64,000 bases of DNA from Zhengitettix transpicula (Eukaryota; Arthropoda; Insecta; Orthoptera; Tetrigidae): contig CM073595.1 of the NCBI GenBank assembly GCA_037074705.1, positions 65,648,139-65,712,138 on the forward strand, in the 5' to 3' direction. Below are positions 1 to 12,068 of this stretch, one piece after another; position 1 is the stretch's first letter; the number at the start of each line of letters is the position of its first letter. The notes beneath the pieces were generated by a model. That model was not told the origin of the DNA, did not search any database, and worked only from the letters and a program-made list of their open reading frames with translations. The position numbers and the translations under genes are program-made.

Positions 1-118
1 AATTACATGTGACTTAGAGTCTTAAGAGAATCTATGTATGTCTTATCTTTGAATTATTATTACAAAATTTAATATATTACCTATGAAGGTGATTACTTAA
101 ATTTGTTTGTTGTTCTAG

Positions 119-397
119 GGCAAGATCTAGAATTTTGGAACAGTCTGAGGCAAAAGATAGAGAACGTTATGTTGTTAAATTTATTAAGATAATGAAACAT
201 CTACGTAAAATTAATAACTTCAATTCATATTTGGCACTCTTATCTGCATTGGACTCTGCACCTATTAGACGTCTTGAATGGCAAAAGCATATCACAGAAG
301 GATTAAAAGAATATTGTGCCCTTATTGATAGCTCTTCAAGTTTTCGAGCATATCGGCAAGCATTGGCAGACACACAACCACCTTGCATTCCATACAT
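119..397 (+). CDS. C3G: C3G exon: central RasGEF helices
   Basis: The acceptor is TTCTAG at 113-118. The first base completes a codon from the previous exon, and the frame then reads A-R-S-R-I-L-E-Q. The donor GTATGC starts at 398 and splits the isoleucine codon of PYIG. This exon holds the best-conserved blocks of the catalytic domain (NNFNSYLALLSALDSAPIRR and DSSSSFRAYR). Confidence 0.93.
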
Positions 398-927
398 GTA
401 TGCCATTTTTAATTAAATAAATCTAGGAATTAAATGTTACAGTTTAATTATATATATTTATGAATAAAGCCTTTAACAATATAAGCAAGTTATGATTAGT
501 TAATTTTATATATATTACATATTTATTTGCAGGTGTGAATTTGTAGTTTGTATCATTTTTACTCAACATACTCTTAATTTTTCAGTGGACTTGTTCTTCA
601 GGATTTGACTTTTGTTCATATTGGGAATAATGATTTCCTGCCAGAGGGGTCCATAAATTTTTCGAAACGTTGGCAGCAGTTTCATATTGTGGAAAATATG
701 AAAAGATTTAAAAAGGGGTAAGAAAATGTTTCATTTTCTGATAAATACAATTTATTTATTGATTTACACTCTTTATCCACTCTTTTTGTTTCAGAACATA
801 CATATATAAAAAACATGAACGCATAATTGCATTCTTTAATAATTTTGATGAATTTTTAAGTGAAGAAGCTATGTGGCAGATATCAGAGTCAATTAAACCT
901 AGAGGAGGGAAGAAGATTCAGTCATAA
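119..927 (+). CDS. C3G: C3G/RAPGEF1-type Rap guanine nucleotide exchange factor, last three coding exons (gene continues upstream of the window)
   Basis: Three exons, 119-397, 586-717 and 795-927, join in frame (donors GTATG and GTAAG, acceptors TAG, CAG, CAG) and end at TAA 925-927. The joined peptide is the C-terminal half of a RasGEF (CDC25-homology) catalytic domain. It contains KFIKIMKHLRKINNFNSYLA, LLSALDSAPIRRLEWQK, LIDSSSSFRAYRQAL, PPCIPYIG-LVLQDLTFVHIG and NFSKRWQQFHI, and ends shortly after SIKPRG. These blocks and the close end after the domain are diagnostic of C3G rather than of PDZ-GEF or Epac. The family activates Rap1 in the cytoplasm downstream of Crk adaptors and receptor tyrosine kinases. 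The SH3-binding region and the first half of the catalytic domain lie outside the window. Family assignment is very secure; exon edges are read by eye. Confidence 0.95.
586..717 (+). CDS. C3G: C3G exon: RasGEF C-terminal part (LQDLTFVHIG)
   Basis: The acceptor TTTTTCAG ends at 585. The first T completes the Ile codon split with the previous exon. The exon encodes GLVLQDLTFVHIGNNDFLPE and then the SKRWQQF motif seen near the end of C3G catalytic domains. The donor GTAAG begins at 718 and splits a glycine codon. Confidence 0.93.
795..927 (+). CDS. C3G: C3G terminal coding exon
   Basis: The acceptor GTTTCAG ends at 794. The exon encodes the end of the domain (IIAFFNNFDEFLSEEAMWQI, then SIKPRG) and stops with TAA at 925-927, 10 residues after the SIKPR motif. 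Vertebrate C3G has a somewhat longer tail, so this gene has a short C-terminus. Confidence 0.92.
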
Positions 928-3900
928 AATGATTGTATACCTCAGAAAACCAAAGTGATATGTAGCCCTCAAAATAATTTATTTGAATTTTTCTCTGATT
1001 ATTACATATTTTTTGAAAGAGTATTATTTATTTTATATTAAGAATATTTTTGGCAGCAGTTGGGTCTTTGATATTTCAATTTTTGTGTTACAGATTGTAG
1101 TTACATTATCTGATGGTTTTTAGGTGGGACCAATTTCAATTGAAAATGCCCTCTTCATTTGCTGCATTAGTTATAACATTTTTAGACACTCAAATGGTGA
1201 TATAATGTATAAATCTTTTAATGATATTGCATTGTGTAATGTGAACATTGTGGTACACTGAGTTATATTTTTATTTCATTATTAGTGGTGCTCAATAAGC
1301 ACTTAGTGAATACAAGTGTGAACAAGTGTCAAATGCCCATATTGCCAATTGGAACAGCATATGAAAATGTGCTTCAGTATTTCTTATATTAAGTAGCTTA
1401 CAGTATTAGCATACAGACATTCATTATTGCCAGTGTTATCTATTAGTTCTAAGATTTAATAACAACTTTATTACAAATTATAGAAATACCACATTGTTTT
1501 TATCGAGTTCAGTCAAATGAACAGTGTAGCTCATCTTTCCATATTTTCTGTGCTCTTGGTCTATTCTAAAACACAAATTATTAAATCAAATTCAAATATA
1601 ACATTGTTAGCTTTCCAGTATTTCACTTTATTCAAAGTAAAATAACATTTGGTGCACTGTATAGGTATGATATAAAATCATATAAAACTTCACTTGCTTG
1701 TTACTAAGAGCATAGGAAATATTTTCCACCCATTTCATTAGAGATTAAATGACAGCTTAAATAAAATATACAATATGTATTCTGAGAAGACTTTTTTGAG
1801 TGTTCCTTTTGATTTTGAGAAGGAAGTGAATTCTGATGGGGGAAAGGTAGAAAGTAATAATTTAAAAGACGTGACACAGGTGAGAGAGAAACCGATACAT
1901 ATCCAGAAACTCACCTTTCATGTTCAGTATCTTTTTCATTTGAATTATCCCTACAGAACAATGTGGGGTGCTCACAACATAAGCATATTCCACAGATCTG
2001 ATTTTTAAAAATCTGTCTCTGTAAAATACAAATTATTCTATTAAGCATGTCCTTAAATTTGACAATCTTCCCCATTACACTATACACAAAGCACTTCACA
2101 AACTTCTTCCAAGAAACCTATTAAAAACTTCCAATTGCGAAACATTTTTTGTTTTACAGTTCAGTCAAAATGATTAGTTATCTTACAAGGAGGGAGATGA
2201 CCATTGTGTCAATTCTCCTCAGTTTTATCATTGGATCTCATTGGCCATGTTTTGGAAATTGAGAAGGAACAGACCTTGTCCTGTATTAGGACAAAATTCC
2301 AGTATTGACTTGAATGATGGGAAAACCATGCACCACATGGTAGAGTGATCTCTCAACAGAGCTGTCCTTTATTTCCCAAAACTCTCTGATGAAATTCATA
2401 GAATCACTAAGTAAATATAATTTCAAACAACTTTCTCCTGCCTCAACATTATACACAGTACATTTTGCTGAATGAAACCAATATTTATCTAATAGAACTT
2501 AGATTTTCTATTTTATCTCCTAAAAGGAATTTACCAGAATAAACTTACCTCCATCCTGCATCTTCTGTTCATATACATTTATTGAACCGTGTAGGTTTAT
2601 ATATGCAGGTATTTCTGTTTCCTGTCCTGTATCCTCCATGAAGATAAACAGTGTTCCTTTCACTGTTTTAAATTTGGTCTCTCACTTTTCCTGTTGCCCA
2701 TATAATTTTGTCCAATTCGTACTATCTTTTCCTTTGTTTGAATTCACCTCCTCCTAAATCATATAGTGAAAACTCGTAAATATTCTCTCTGAATTAAAAA
2801 CACCATTGTTATTAAATTTCAAACTAAAATACAATTATGTACAGATTGCCATGAACTGTGCTTTAATTTTTAGTGAAAACTGTATTCTTTCTCAAGATAA
2901 ATATTGTACTACATTAGGTAGGAAATTTTAATTTACTATGTGTGCATGTACTTTAGTTGCAAATGTATATATATATATATATATATATAGAATTTTGGAA
3001 ATTTCTATTATTTATAATCGAAAACTAAGCGGTGACATTCCTTATCTTTACAAATTAGTAAGTGTTTGCTGATTCATGGATTGAAGGTAGCAAAACAAAT
3101 ACATAGTAGGAAACATTTTTAAACTAGATAAAATGCTGTAGACAGTAGTGTATTATACTGAATATTTATACTGTATTTGATTTCAAGCATGAAGTAATGG
3201 AATATGGTGTTTATTGATAAAGATGCGTTATTGTAGATTATACTTGTATTGAATTTATAAGTGACAGTTTTTTTAGGAGAACATTCATTTGTGCCATTTT
3301 TGTGTAATATCTTATTTGTATATAGTATTAATGAGTCATTTTTATTAGTATTAAGAAATGTATTTAGGGATAATACATTTTGGGTGTTATAGTGTTTGAT
3401 TTAGAAAAGCAGTATGTAACATTTGAGGGTTTAAGGAGAAAACTTAATATCCCCCTTCAAAAGAAATTTGTGAATTCTACATGTCTCAAATTGATATTTT
3501 TTCTCACCATTTGACATTCAGAAAATTTCTGCAATTTACTTCAATTCATTTTAATTTTCATTCTAAATTAAGATTTGTGATAGCATTAGAAAATGATAAA
3601 AAACAAATTGCTTCCATCCACAGAAAACCCACACATTGAATGGTACCTAAACTTTTATTTCAACCATCCGTACAGCATAAGTATCAATTATTACTGTCCC
3701 TTTGTATTAATAAAACTCAGTATTTCTGAGACCTTGCCAAAAACCTCCAATCTCCAAAAAATAATTATTTTCATCGTAAAACTATATGAGAAAATCCATA
3801 GATTTTCAAATAATTATTTCACACCAAAAAAGTTGCCCTCCCACAAGAGTAGACACATATATCTAATTTATTTTGGCTTGTACACTCCATCCATTAACTG

Positions 3901-6900
3901 GAATCCCCTACCTTCTTTATCTGATTAAAAATGTTTTTCTCCCATTATGGATTTGGGACTGGGGCTGTGCAGAACTGAGTTTTTCATGTATTTAATTGTT
4001 GTGACTTCAGATTCTGGATGTAAAGATGTTTTGAATACCAAAAAAATCTATCCTTTGTCTATATTTTCACATTATATCTGCTTATCCAATTCAGACAGTG
4101 AAACACCTGAAATATTTACCTCTGAATTAAAGTCACCATTGTCATTAAATTACAAATCCAAATAAAGTGATGGCAGTTGTTATGTAATGAAAATTAATGT
4201 AGAATTGAGGATGTTATGTGCTTTTATTAAGAAACATCTACTTTCAAGATAATCATTTGTTTTATTTTAAATTACATTTTTCTAAAGTTTTCTTATAATT
4301 GCATCCCAATCTGTGAATAGTTTAATATCACTAGTGTACTTGTAATAGCAAAAATGAATCTACTATAGAAGCAATACTATTAAATAGTAAACTTTCTTGT
4401 AATGTTACTTTAAGCAGATTAGTTGAGTTTATTTTCTTATTAAACTGATAGACTTAGAGTTCATGGAAGACTTTAATAGACTGAGCTGTCTGATTTGAAA
4501 CATGTAAACAGAAATGCAAGGACTGAGCTTATATTTGAATATATTGTTTAACATCTCTGAACTATAATCTATGTTTTACCAGATACCAGTGCATCTGAAA
4601 AATCAACAAATATTCTTCATTTTATTACTCTACTAGTACTGTTTCATGGCGCAAATTATAGAGATTTTGTAATCATTATGAGAAAACACATTCCATGTTT
4701 TATTTATCCTTTTTATTGCTGCTTCACTAAAAAAATATTTAGCATCATTATTTGAGAAAAATGATTGAAATATTACTGTTTAATAATTCATCTTTGGTGC
4801 TATATTTGAGAATATCAAGTGGGCTCATAATCTACATCAACAAATTGTCCATATTTATTATTAGGTTGCATAAATCAGGAAGGTTTTCATGATGCCAGAT
4901 TAAGTAGCAATCTCAAACATTTCATAATTGGGATTGATATGTGATCAGAGTATTACTACACTATTTTTACTTACACAATGTATTTTTAGTTGTTCAAATA
5001 GTAGTTTATATGATGTTTGAATAAATGGGTACAAAGTGAGCAGCTATGTTTCTAATATGTTATGTAGATAAATTATATATATCGAAATATAAGCTGCATT
5101 TTATTTAACAAAAAATTATCGGTGGGTTTAGAATAATATAACAACCCATGTTCTGTCACACTATTTACATTATGTTTCTTCTCTCTGAAAGATCATATTT
5201 ATTTCAAATTCTGCATTAAATGCATGTAATACTGTAAGATAAGTGAGCTACTGTAACATATCTAGATTGAGAATGAATATTTTATTTTTTTGTATTATAA
5301 GGAAAGAGGACAACATTTTGGTAGTACCACAATGATAAAGTGTTCTCTGTTTGTACATCGTGAATCTACTTAAGTACAACGGAATATAAATAAATAAGTA
5401 TATTCACAATTTTCAATGTATATATTTGTATTTATATTGTATTATTCTTTGGGACTCCAGATTTTTTAATATTATCTGTTAGCATATATACTTTTTTGTT
5501 GGGGTAACATTATATATTTTTTCGTTAATAGTTTCATTTTTTCTCCTTGAGTCAATGGGAATTTAGTTTTAATTCTTATATATTATTTTTACTTTACTGA
5601 AATAATAATATCTAATATTTCTGATTTATATGATGTGATTGTGTTTTTATTTGAGTACATTTTCATTTTGTTTATATTGTTTTCCACTTGAAATTTATAA
5701 ACATCATAAGTTTTTATTTTAAAATGGAAGGAAAATGGCCTTATGTCTGGCATCGTATATCCAGTATTTCCAAGTTGAAAATAAGTTAAGATACATATCA
5801 GAACTCATTAATGTGCAAATAAAAACTTGTTGATAAATCTAAACTCATAATACTAATATTTCTTGTTGAGTAGTACTAAGGAAATGCAAATAACATTATA
5901 TAATGAAATATTATTTGTTATTTGCAAATATAATTGAAATTACATCTTACATACTTTTAAGTTATATAATTCTAAATTTTTATAAATTAAAATGCCGAAT
6001 TATTTGACCACATATTTTAAAGTGCAGTAAATTTCCAAAAGTGTTCTGTTTTGAACTGTTAATTTTTTAAATTAAATTATTATACAATTATTTGAAGTCT
6101 GGAACAATGTTTCTGGAACAAGAAGCCATTCTAACCAGTTAGTCTAGTACTTTCTAATGACTACACGAAAACAGCTAGTTGATTACATAAATTTTAAAGT
6201 ATATTTATAAAAAGTAAAGACAATCTTTAAATGTGTGGTTCTGGATAAATCTATCAATTGATACACATCTCAAAATTTTAAAGCTTTAATTGGACTAACT
6301 CAAAATTATTTAGAATCAGCCTCCTGCTGTCATATATAATGTTTGTGTACTTAAATTTGATCTGAAAATTGTTTTGCAATAGAAAAGTGTGTCACATTTC
6401 CTTTTCTGATATTAAATCAAACATATTGGGTTTAAATATAACTTGCCAACTTGGATAGTTTCAAAATGATAACACTTTCCAAGACTGCTTTATTTGCAAA
6501 GACAAAAATGTAAACTAAATATAAAAAGTTGGTTAAAAGACAAATTTTCTGCTCTGATGCAATGGAAATTACCAATTGAAACTATTAATGGTTACGACAT
6601 GTAGTCAAATTCCCTTGTGTGTGTTATTACCTGACTAAATTCAGTGTAACTCATTAGTTGAAAGTAGTTTCATTAAAGGAGTTGGTAGATTAATCATCTA
6701 TACAGCTTTATTCAGTGCTTACAACAGGTGCCTCAGAATAATCTTGCCTTTTTTCAGTTCTGTACCAATGTGTTTAAAGAGAAACTGAAAAGTCAAGTAC
6801 AACATACTTCATGAAGTTTCTACAAGTAGCCAGTCCTTGTATTAAGGTGTAAATCTTGGGCAATTATATTAAATGGGTTTCACACTCTGCTCTAACACGA

Positions 6901-8880
6901 GAGAGAGTTATTTGTGTGTATACTATGAACCGGCATTATTATTACATTTGTTTAGATTCTTCCAAAATGCACAATGAATCAGTGCAACGAACGATCCTTT
7001 TCCTATTGTGAAGCACCTTTAACAGCATCACAAATTAGTGTCATGTTAACAACGCAACAAACTTTTGAATTGTATCATGTGTATTAGATGTAAACTATAT
7101 TTTGTGATATCTATTTAAATATTTATATAAAATAAGTGTGATCATAGTTCAATGTGTGCAATCAGAATATTCAATTTCAACAGGCCTAATTAAATATAAT
7201 TTCCCAAGTATATTTTATTTATTACAAAATATTTAAATAAAGTAAGGAACATGTAATATTTAAGAATATTGCCATGAAATATGTACGAGTTTTTTATACC
7301 AGTATTTTATTTAATTTAAGTCTAGTTTTGTGTCTTTTTCCTGTCGTATTGTTTGTGGGAAATTATAAACTTTAAAACTAATAACTATAAGACTTTCTAT
7401 TAGTGAGAATGAAACTGAGGAATTGTCTCCGCATGGAGTGAACTTTGAACAGGCATGCAATAATCCATGAATTGAATTGGTAAGTTGATGCCATTTAGTA
7501 AATATAAAACATATGCTTATTTAATAGTGTATTCGAAATGTGAATTTGCATGTAGATTTTTCTCTGTACTATAACAGCCATTTGGTTGACGCTAACTCTA
7601 AGCATATCATAAACAAATACAAAAGGTGAATGTTTGTCTATTTTAACAGATTTGTTTAACATATTCAGAAGCACATAATAGATTACTTGTAATATCAATC
7701 TTGAGGGGTGAACTTTTGTATTCTGTCCAATGTTTCAATTGTATATAAGAAAAATAAAAAGAATCAATATACATTGACATTGAAAAGATTAGGAGGTTAT
7801 CATCTACAGACTGATGACTATGAGAGAGCAGTTTAATAAATACTACAAGCAAAGAAATCATTTTAACTCGAGATATAACAGTAGTAGTATACTACAATAG
7901 AAGTTATACTAAGTTATAAAAGCACAGAAGCAAGAATCTATTATGTGCTTTTTATAAACTTAATATGTTTACTTGAAACACTTTACATAATATTCTTAAT
8001 ATGTGATATTGTTAATATTATATATATAAATATATATATATATATATAATATTAGTAACGTAAATAGGCCATGCATGTCACTTTATGAAAAAGGTAAAAA
8101 GGTTTGTCTATTAGAAATTGGACTTGTGATAAATATTGTTAAAATATTTTATTAACTGTGTATTCAATTTTAAAATCTGCTACACAATTTTATTGTTTCT
8201 AAAGTGCCATATCTTTGAATCAGAATGTAGTTGCTGATTTACTGTAGTCTCTGGTACCCTTTTTCTGTGATTTTTATTTAACTTTGCACATAAAAGTTCC
8301 AATAAAGGCAATTATAGGCCTAATTCCAGAGACATCTGATGTTACCTTGTACAACTGATCAAGTAATTTGTATGTACTTGTTGTGATGTCTTAAATGGTC
8401 TTAATTTAAGTATTAGTGTGGATGAATTGATATGAGTGGTTTAGAGTGAAGCCAGTATTGTAAGCAGTATATTTTACCTTTGTAGTTATGTGTACTTTGT
8501 GGGTTTGAATGGATTTGTTTTTTTGAATACATCTTATTAATCATAAATGTATATCATTTGGTGCTGAATTTATTTATACAATGCACTTTCCTTGTAATTT
8601 GTAAAAATATATGTAATTATAATTTGTCAGACCTTATACATGTTCTTTGCTGAATTATTTCTTTTAAAATTGTATATTACAATATATATATTTTTATAAT
8701 TGACTTATTGTTGTGTAATTATACTTTTGTTACAAAGAGCTTTTTTGAAATGAGCGAATGACTAATTAAATATAATTTCTGAATGATTTTAATTACATAC
8801 CATTTGTTTTAATTCAACATATCTTATTTTCCTTCATACAAAATATTACAATGTTATCATGCTGGTTGTCGCAGCTAAAT
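928..8880. other. 3' flank of C3G: untranslated and intergenic DNA, AT-rich
   Basis: No convincing gene was found. The first AATAAA downstream of the C3G stop is at 1760-1765, which would give a 3' UTR of about 850 bases. Many other AATAAA words occur, so the true end is uncertain. There are short AT dinucleotide runs near 2967-2989 and 8020-8049. On the minus strand around 1911-2840 and 4080-4165 there are related, broken coding-like segments (see separate entry). The rest is AT-rich sequence in which I see nothing. Confidence 0.6.
1911..4165 (-). pseudogene. Possible relic of duplicated minus-strand coding segments (unrecognised)
   Basis: Read on the minus strand, 2840-2550 gives a mostly open frame interrupted by one TGA. 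It contains KTVKGTLFIFMEDTG and runs into a good splice-donor sequence (GGAG then GTAAGT) near 2548. A related stretch lies at 4165-4080: both contain an FN-(N/D)-NG-(V/D)-FNSE-like peptide and nearly the same bases (CTCTGAATTAAA...CACCATTG on the plus strand, near 2789 and 4121). A third short open stretch (2040-1911, minus) also ends at a GTGAGT donor. I do not recognise the protein. It could be a decayed gene, a retroposed fragment or repeat DNA. Confidence 0.25.
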
Positions 8881-9470
8881 CACAGATAGTCACTACGAGT
8901 CCCTTAATGTGGAAAATCTCTATCACAATAAAGCTAATAATTAAGCTAGTATTGAAGAAATTGAGACTGTTTCAGTGGCAGCTACACCATCAGTGCAAAG
9001 ATTTGTAGAGAACAGATACGTTTATTTAAATTCAGTGTAGTAAGAAAACAGATCAAAAGGGTACTGTACTACTAGCCATATTTTTAATGCAGATGAGACT
9101 GACACTTTACAATTTAATGGTCAGAACAATAGCATTTAAGGGAAACAATTGTCATGGTGTCACAAGTTTCAGATGACCGTTTTAATATGCACAAATAGTG
9201 GTGACGTGGAAAAGATGCCATCGTTAATAATTTGAAAATTTGCAAAACATTGGGTTTTCAAAAATGTAAAGAGATTTTCTACAAAATACAAAGGAATAGA
9301 AAAACATCAAATGTGTGGCCAGACTACCAAAAAAAAGCATTTCCAACATGTCAATCTTTTTGAAAATTGCATAAGGCATTCAACAGCAGCCAATTTTTGA
9401 GCATCAATTTGGCAGTTAAATGAAAAAACAGAACTATTACAGACTTTTAAGTAGTGTGTGCACAAATGTA
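8870..9470 (+). mobile_element. Tigger/pogo-type DNA transposon relic (Tc1/mariner superfamily)
   Basis: The plus strand reads, through several stops and frameshifts, as the core of a Tigger/jerky-like DDE transposase. Recognisable pieces are a NADET motif (catalytic Asp region) near 9089, then FQMTVLICTNSGDVEKMPSL, then KHWVFKNVKR, which correspond to the usual 'RLTV..C.NA.G..K.P..VI...K.P..FKNV' block. The element is heavily mutated and cannot encode a working enzyme. Ends were not located, so the limits are approximate. Confidence 0.7.
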
Positions 9471-10379
9471 CAGGGAGATTTTCTTAGTACTCTGCAAATG
9501 TATAAGGGGTAACTGTTATCTCTGCAAAAGTCTCTATGACATTTAGTTTACTAGCTACTAGCCATCAAATTCTCTATCTGCTAGTTGACTCGCCAATTGT
9601 AATCATGTTCACTAGCTAACCAGCATATTGTAAACAACCTACAAGAAAAATTGAAAGCCAGGTTACTTTACTCACTGGCATGTGGGCTTGTTGTCTGTGT
9701 CATCACAGTTGCTAGTGAATTAGCTGCAAGTTATTTGTGTTATTTGATTTCAGTATGGTTTCAACACACTACGTAGTTGGTTACTGAGCGAGTGGGATGT
9801 CATCTGTAATCACCGGCTAGTAGTTGGTAAACTCGCTTGATCACATTGAGCCTTAATACATACCACTTGGGTTGTTTGCCTCCTTCGTTTTCCTCTCACT
9901 TGGATATTAAATCTTCAATTACTGTCATATTCACACATTTTTATTTATTTAATTTCTATTTACCTTCTTTATCTTGTTGCTGAGCAGCAAACTTGAACCT
10001 TAAGAGTCCATATTTTTGGTCACACTGTGCACATGCAAACCTTTATACACTAATTTGCAAGTTATTTACTCCATGTTAGTCAGTATAAAATGGTATGTTT
10101 GTCGTATTCAATATAACCATTCACTTCTGAATATTTTAACTTTAATTGCACTTATATTTTGTGGAAACATAATTCTAAATATCACAACATTTATAATAAT
10201 ATCATAACTTTTGTGATAATTGAAAATTTGCAGAAACACTACAAATTGGTAATAAATTCTGCAATTTTAAAACTCAATGAAATTGTGATTAATTGTGAAT
10301 GTAGAAGCAGGTGTGTATATAGCACAAATGAGTTAACTCTTAAGAGTTAAATATACACAAAAAATATTTGTTTAAGTGG
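9471..10379. other. Intergenic stretch between transposon relic and ZGPAT 3' end
   Basis: AT-rich, with several CTAGC/GCTAG-containing short inverted words around 9550-9850 that may belong to a further mobile-element fragment. No gene is visible. Confidence 0.4.
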
Positions 10380-10385
10380 TTTATT
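10380..10385 (-). terminator. ZGPAT: Candidate polyadenylation signal of ZGPAT
   Basis: AATAAA on the minus strand, about 120 bases downstream of the ZGPAT stop codon at 10504-10506. It is the first such hexamer after the stop and is well placed, though the AT-richness makes chance matches common. Confidence 0.45.
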
Positions 10386-10503
10386 AGTTCCACCAGAACA
10401 CTTCTGAAGGTTCATGTTTAAAGTACTTTTTATAACTCTTGCATAAATATTTTTACAATTAACAAAACTAATCACAAAAAGTACAAATAAAACAATACAC
10501 GTT

Positions 10504-12068
10504 TTAGAACACTGACAACTTCTCACAGTCTTTCCGCTTACTACATTCTGTATCTATTGCTGAAGCAGATGATTTTAATTTGTTTAGTTCTTTCTGAGTA
10601 TCTTTAAATTTTTTCAATAAACTACTATGAGTAGAGGAATCACCCGTGTGTCGAGATAGAGATTCTTGAATTCTCTCCATCTCACGCTCTGTCCGTCGAA
10701 TATTTTCACTGATTCTAAACCCTTCCACTTTCAGATTCTGGTTGGTTTGTAATTTAAGGGGAATTATGTTCTGTTTGGACACTGTTGATTGATTGTGTGG
10801 CAGCAATTGACCTGATGATGAAATTTAAAAAAAATCATATTCACATAATCAATTAATAACTAATTATTACATTCAAAATGTCATTCCAACACAAAGCACA
10901 TATACACTAGATTATACTATTAATTAAACCGTAAATTCAGCCAATTATTTATTAGTCCTCTAAATTATTGGCTGTGCCAATAAAATCAATTTAATAATGT
11001 TTAAAACATTCGGATCTCAGGCCATCACCTGCAAAATGTACATTAAACATAAATATTTATCAGGCATACATTTTTGTTAAAATTACAGTTCTTCATCCTA
11101 CACATGATGAATTTTTTCATCCATAAAATTCATTCAGTCGTTGAAGTACAACTATTGTTAAATTAAGTGAATGGGTGAACCTGTATAAGCAAACAAACCC
11201 CCATTGTCAATACATTGTCCCTGACGCCATCATACTGTCAACTACTTGAACTACAATTCTAAAAATCATTATAATTAATTTAATTCTATGGATTGGTATA
11301 GCATAAAAATTCTAGACATCAAAATGCTTTTAAAAGAAAACTTGTGGGGTGTGTGCACATCAATTTTTTTTTAAAAAAAAAATGTATGAATAAGAGAAAT
11401 GAAGTAGGAGTGATGGGCACTACCTAAGCTAACCTTCTATGTTACATATACGGTAGTAGTGATGTCAAGTTTATATGTGGGTGAATATTGTATATGGGGT
11501 AAAAATGAAGAACCTGTATTATCTTTGAATGTTTATAACTATGGGTTGAAAGATTGTGGCCTATATAGCTGAGCTTTGTTGAAAGATTTTCTTATGTTCT
11601 TTCTAAATTATTTAAGTGCTTAGCCTAACTTTCCCCCAAACTATATTAATGGTAAATAACAGTTACCTTTGAACCAAAAAGTGGCTGTTGCTATAGAGGA
11701 AGATTTTGGAGATATAAGAAGGAATCACTACAGTGATAAATGGTATTAGAGATCATACTTGGGAAAACTAAGTTAGTCTTGTCACTGTTCAATCCTCACC
11801 GATTATATGAATGAAATATCACAACATTGACAAAGATACTTGACATAATTTACTATCTCTTCGAATTGATAATCATAAGTTATATTTTCAATCTAACCTT
11901 TGTCTGATCCCAAGTTCTTATTCAAGAAGTCAAACATATTATGCTTCTTCTCGTTATGAACCTTTAGCCTCTTCAGTTCGTAATTCTTTTTCAAATTTTT
12001 TTGTTTCCTAACGGCTCTAAAAATGTTAAGGTTGCCACCCGCCTGTTCCTTGAGGTTCATACAATGAT
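10504..12068 (-). CDS. ZGPAT: ZGPAT exons 12-13: post-G-patch basic region and coiled-coil tail
   Basis: Exon 12 (12068-11898, 171 bases, phase 1 to 1) continues the G-patch with [12 protein letters not shown] and a Lys-rich stretch ending [10 protein letters not shown], the usual ZGPAT 'VFDFLN' motif. Exon 13 (10811-10504) encodes a Gln/Asn-rich start and a predicted coiled coil ([10 protein letters not shown]...[14 protein letters not shown]), ending at TAA (10506-10504). Spacing fits the family C-terminus. Confidence 0.9.
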
